A stretch of 23,264 bases of DNA. It comes from Mageeibacillus sp. UBA3781 (lineage in GTDB: Bacteria; Bacillota; Clostridia; Saccharofermentanales; Saccharofermentanaceae). The notes beneath the pieces were generated by a model that saw only the letters and a program-made list of their open reading frames with translations, did not search any database and was not told where the DNA came from. Both the position numbers and the translations under genes were made by a program. This document shows, in pieces, positions 22,683-23,264 of this stretch. Numbering within the stretch: position 1 is the first letter of the stretch; every line of letters starts with the position of its first letter. The stretch covers positions 1 to 23,264 of the forward strand of contig DFFH01000061.1 of assembly GCA_002368805.1 (NCBI GenBank), read 5' to 3'.

Positions 22683-22744
22683 AAAAAACCTTCGACACGC
22701 CTCCGCAGGGCTTCAGCCCGAGGACCAGCGCGAGAAGGTTTTTT
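22683..22744. terminator. Bidirectional terminator with nested hairpin between convergent genes
   Basis: AAAAAACCTTC (22683-22693) and GAAGGTTTTTT (22734-22744) form an outer 11-bp stem. An inner hairpin GGGCT/AGCCC is flanked by CCTC/GAGG. Further imperfect pairing (ATAACGCA with TGCGTGTTAT) extends outward to about 22673-22756. Runs of six A and six T allow termination from both sides: the plus-strand gene ending at 22636 and prfC ending at 22755. The loop is unusually large for a terminator. Confidence 0.75.
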
Positions 22745-22754
22745 CTGCGTGTTA

Positions 22755-23264
22755 TTATCGTTCGTGTATATCGTCAAGCTTGAGCCCCTCGTTATGCTCG
22801 AGTGCCCAGGAGATCGCCCACTCCGACTCGAAAAGCACTACCGGCATTTCGTCTCTGTCGAGGACCAGCATGGAAGTAGAGGTCAGTGTGAGCTTGGAAA
22901 AATCGATGTCCGCGCTCTCATCCTGCTTGCTGCACCATCTGGCGAAGCGGTAGTTGAGGTTGTTTCTCAGGATATCTACACCATATTCTGTCTTTAAGCG
23001 GTGCTCGAGAACTTCGAACTGGAGAACACCGACCACGCCCATGATGTAGGTCTCGGTACCGATGCCCGGCTGCTTGTAGAGCTGGACGGCACCTTCCTCG
23101 GAGAGCTGCTCGATACCTTTCAGGAACTGCTTTCTCTTCATGGAGTCCTTCGGCTGTACGCGGGCGAAGTGCTCCGGCGGGAAGACCGGGATGTTTGCGA
23201 AGTTGAAGTTCTTCGAGGATGTGGTCACGGTGTCGCCGATGCGGAAGATGCCCGGGTCGAAAAG
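22755..23264 (-). CDS. prfC: Peptide chain release factor 3, C-terminal part (5' end outside window)
   Basis: 170 codons of the C-terminal region; the frame continues through the window edge (an L-F-D-P-G-I-F-R-I-G-D-T-V segment is encoded at 23264-23226). RF3 is the GTPase that recycles RF1/RF2 from the ribosome after peptide release. The visible part covers the end of the second beta-barrel domain and the C-terminal domain: F-P-P-E-H-F-A-R-V, K-D-S-M-K-R-K-Q-F-L-K-G-I-E-Q-L-S-E-E-G-A-V-Q (shown in parts), and G-V-V-G-V-L-Q-F-E-V-L-E-H-R-L. These match RF3 rather than EF-G. The GTPase domain is not in the window. The last residues (D-D-I-H-E-R) end at the stop near 22755, just beyond the shared terminator. 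Confidence 0.92.
   Translation of the reverse strand, partial: LFDPGIFRIGDTVTTSSKNFNFANIPVFPPEHFARVQPKDSMKRKQFLKGIEQLSEEGAVQLYKQPGIGTETYIMGVVGVLQFEVLEHRLKTEYGVDILRNNLNYRFARWCSKQDESADIDFSKLTLTSTSMLVLDRDEMPVVLFESEWAISWALEHNEGLKLDDIHER

Noticed and set aside
22694..22733. Small RNA gene inside the convergent terminator
   Set aside because: The structure is explained by nested terminator stems and no promoter was found pointing into it.
1..23264. Very frequent GATC tetranucleotides across the window
   Set aside because: They mostly arise from the preferred Ile codon ATC after codons ending in G, plus GAT-C pairs, so codon use explains them without invoking a methylation signal.

Overview
The window is about 23 kb of bacterial chromosome with roughly balanced base composition. 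It looks like a low-to-mid GC anaerobic member of the Bacillota, class Clostridia. The evidence is the sortase-type surface protein with CnaB repeats, a YlbM/TmcAL-family protein, PcrA with its Firmicutes-type C-terminal domain, a stand-alone ECF transporter S component, strong AGGAGG-type ribosome binding sites, and cohesin-like plus cadherin-like beta-sandwich surface domains. Family or genus cannot be fixed from the sequence alone. There are no tRNA or rRNA genes, insertion sequences, CRISPR arrays or phage genes, and no gap longer than 300 bases lacks a gene.

Layout. (1) 1-2462 (+) is the 3' part of a large wall-anchored adhesin or stalk protein made of ~94-residue CnaB repeats. It ends in a bidirectional terminator facing 2568-3332 (-), a zinc-ribbon/proline-rich membrane protein with a clear promoter and a palindrome in its leader. 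(2) 3474-4790 (-) is the tRNA-Met cytidine acetate ligase gene tmcAL. It is transcribed divergently from 4861-6243 (+), a membrane-anchored extracytoplasmic protein, which is followed at 8 bases by a PF06541-type six-helix membrane protein (6252-7085). (3) 7155-7658 is an ECF S component, and 7795-10116 is the pcrA helicase. (4) 10191-14625 is a probable three-gene operon: a dGTPase-family HD hydrolase, a YfbR-type 5'-deoxynucleotidase, and a large membrane-anchored GH73-type glucosaminidase with a cadherin-like domain. (5) 14704-20888 is a closely spaced run from a strong promoter: a cohesin/cadherin-like membrane protein, a GtrA-family protein, folC, a TPR membrane protein and thrC. (6) 21008-22636 is an internally duplicated zinc-ribbon/TPR membrane protein whose promoter is built into the thrC terminator. 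It converges on 22755-23264 (-), the C-terminal part of peptide chain release factor 3 (prfC).

Functionally the window mixes housekeeping (DNA repair and nucleotide-pool control, tRNA modification, folate, threonine, translation termination) with cell-envelope proteins. The most thought-provoking parts are: the duplicated zinc-ribbon/TPR protein with a membrane hairpin between its halves; the neighbouring glucosaminidase and cohesin-like proteins that share a cadherin-like domain type; the paired dNTP/dNMP-destroying HD enzymes next to pcrA; and several compact regulatory sites (leader palindrome, overlapping terminator/promoter, hairpin abutting the pcrA Shine-Dalgarno). I see no clear-cut, self-contained novel defence or mobile system. 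These candidates are presented as leads.
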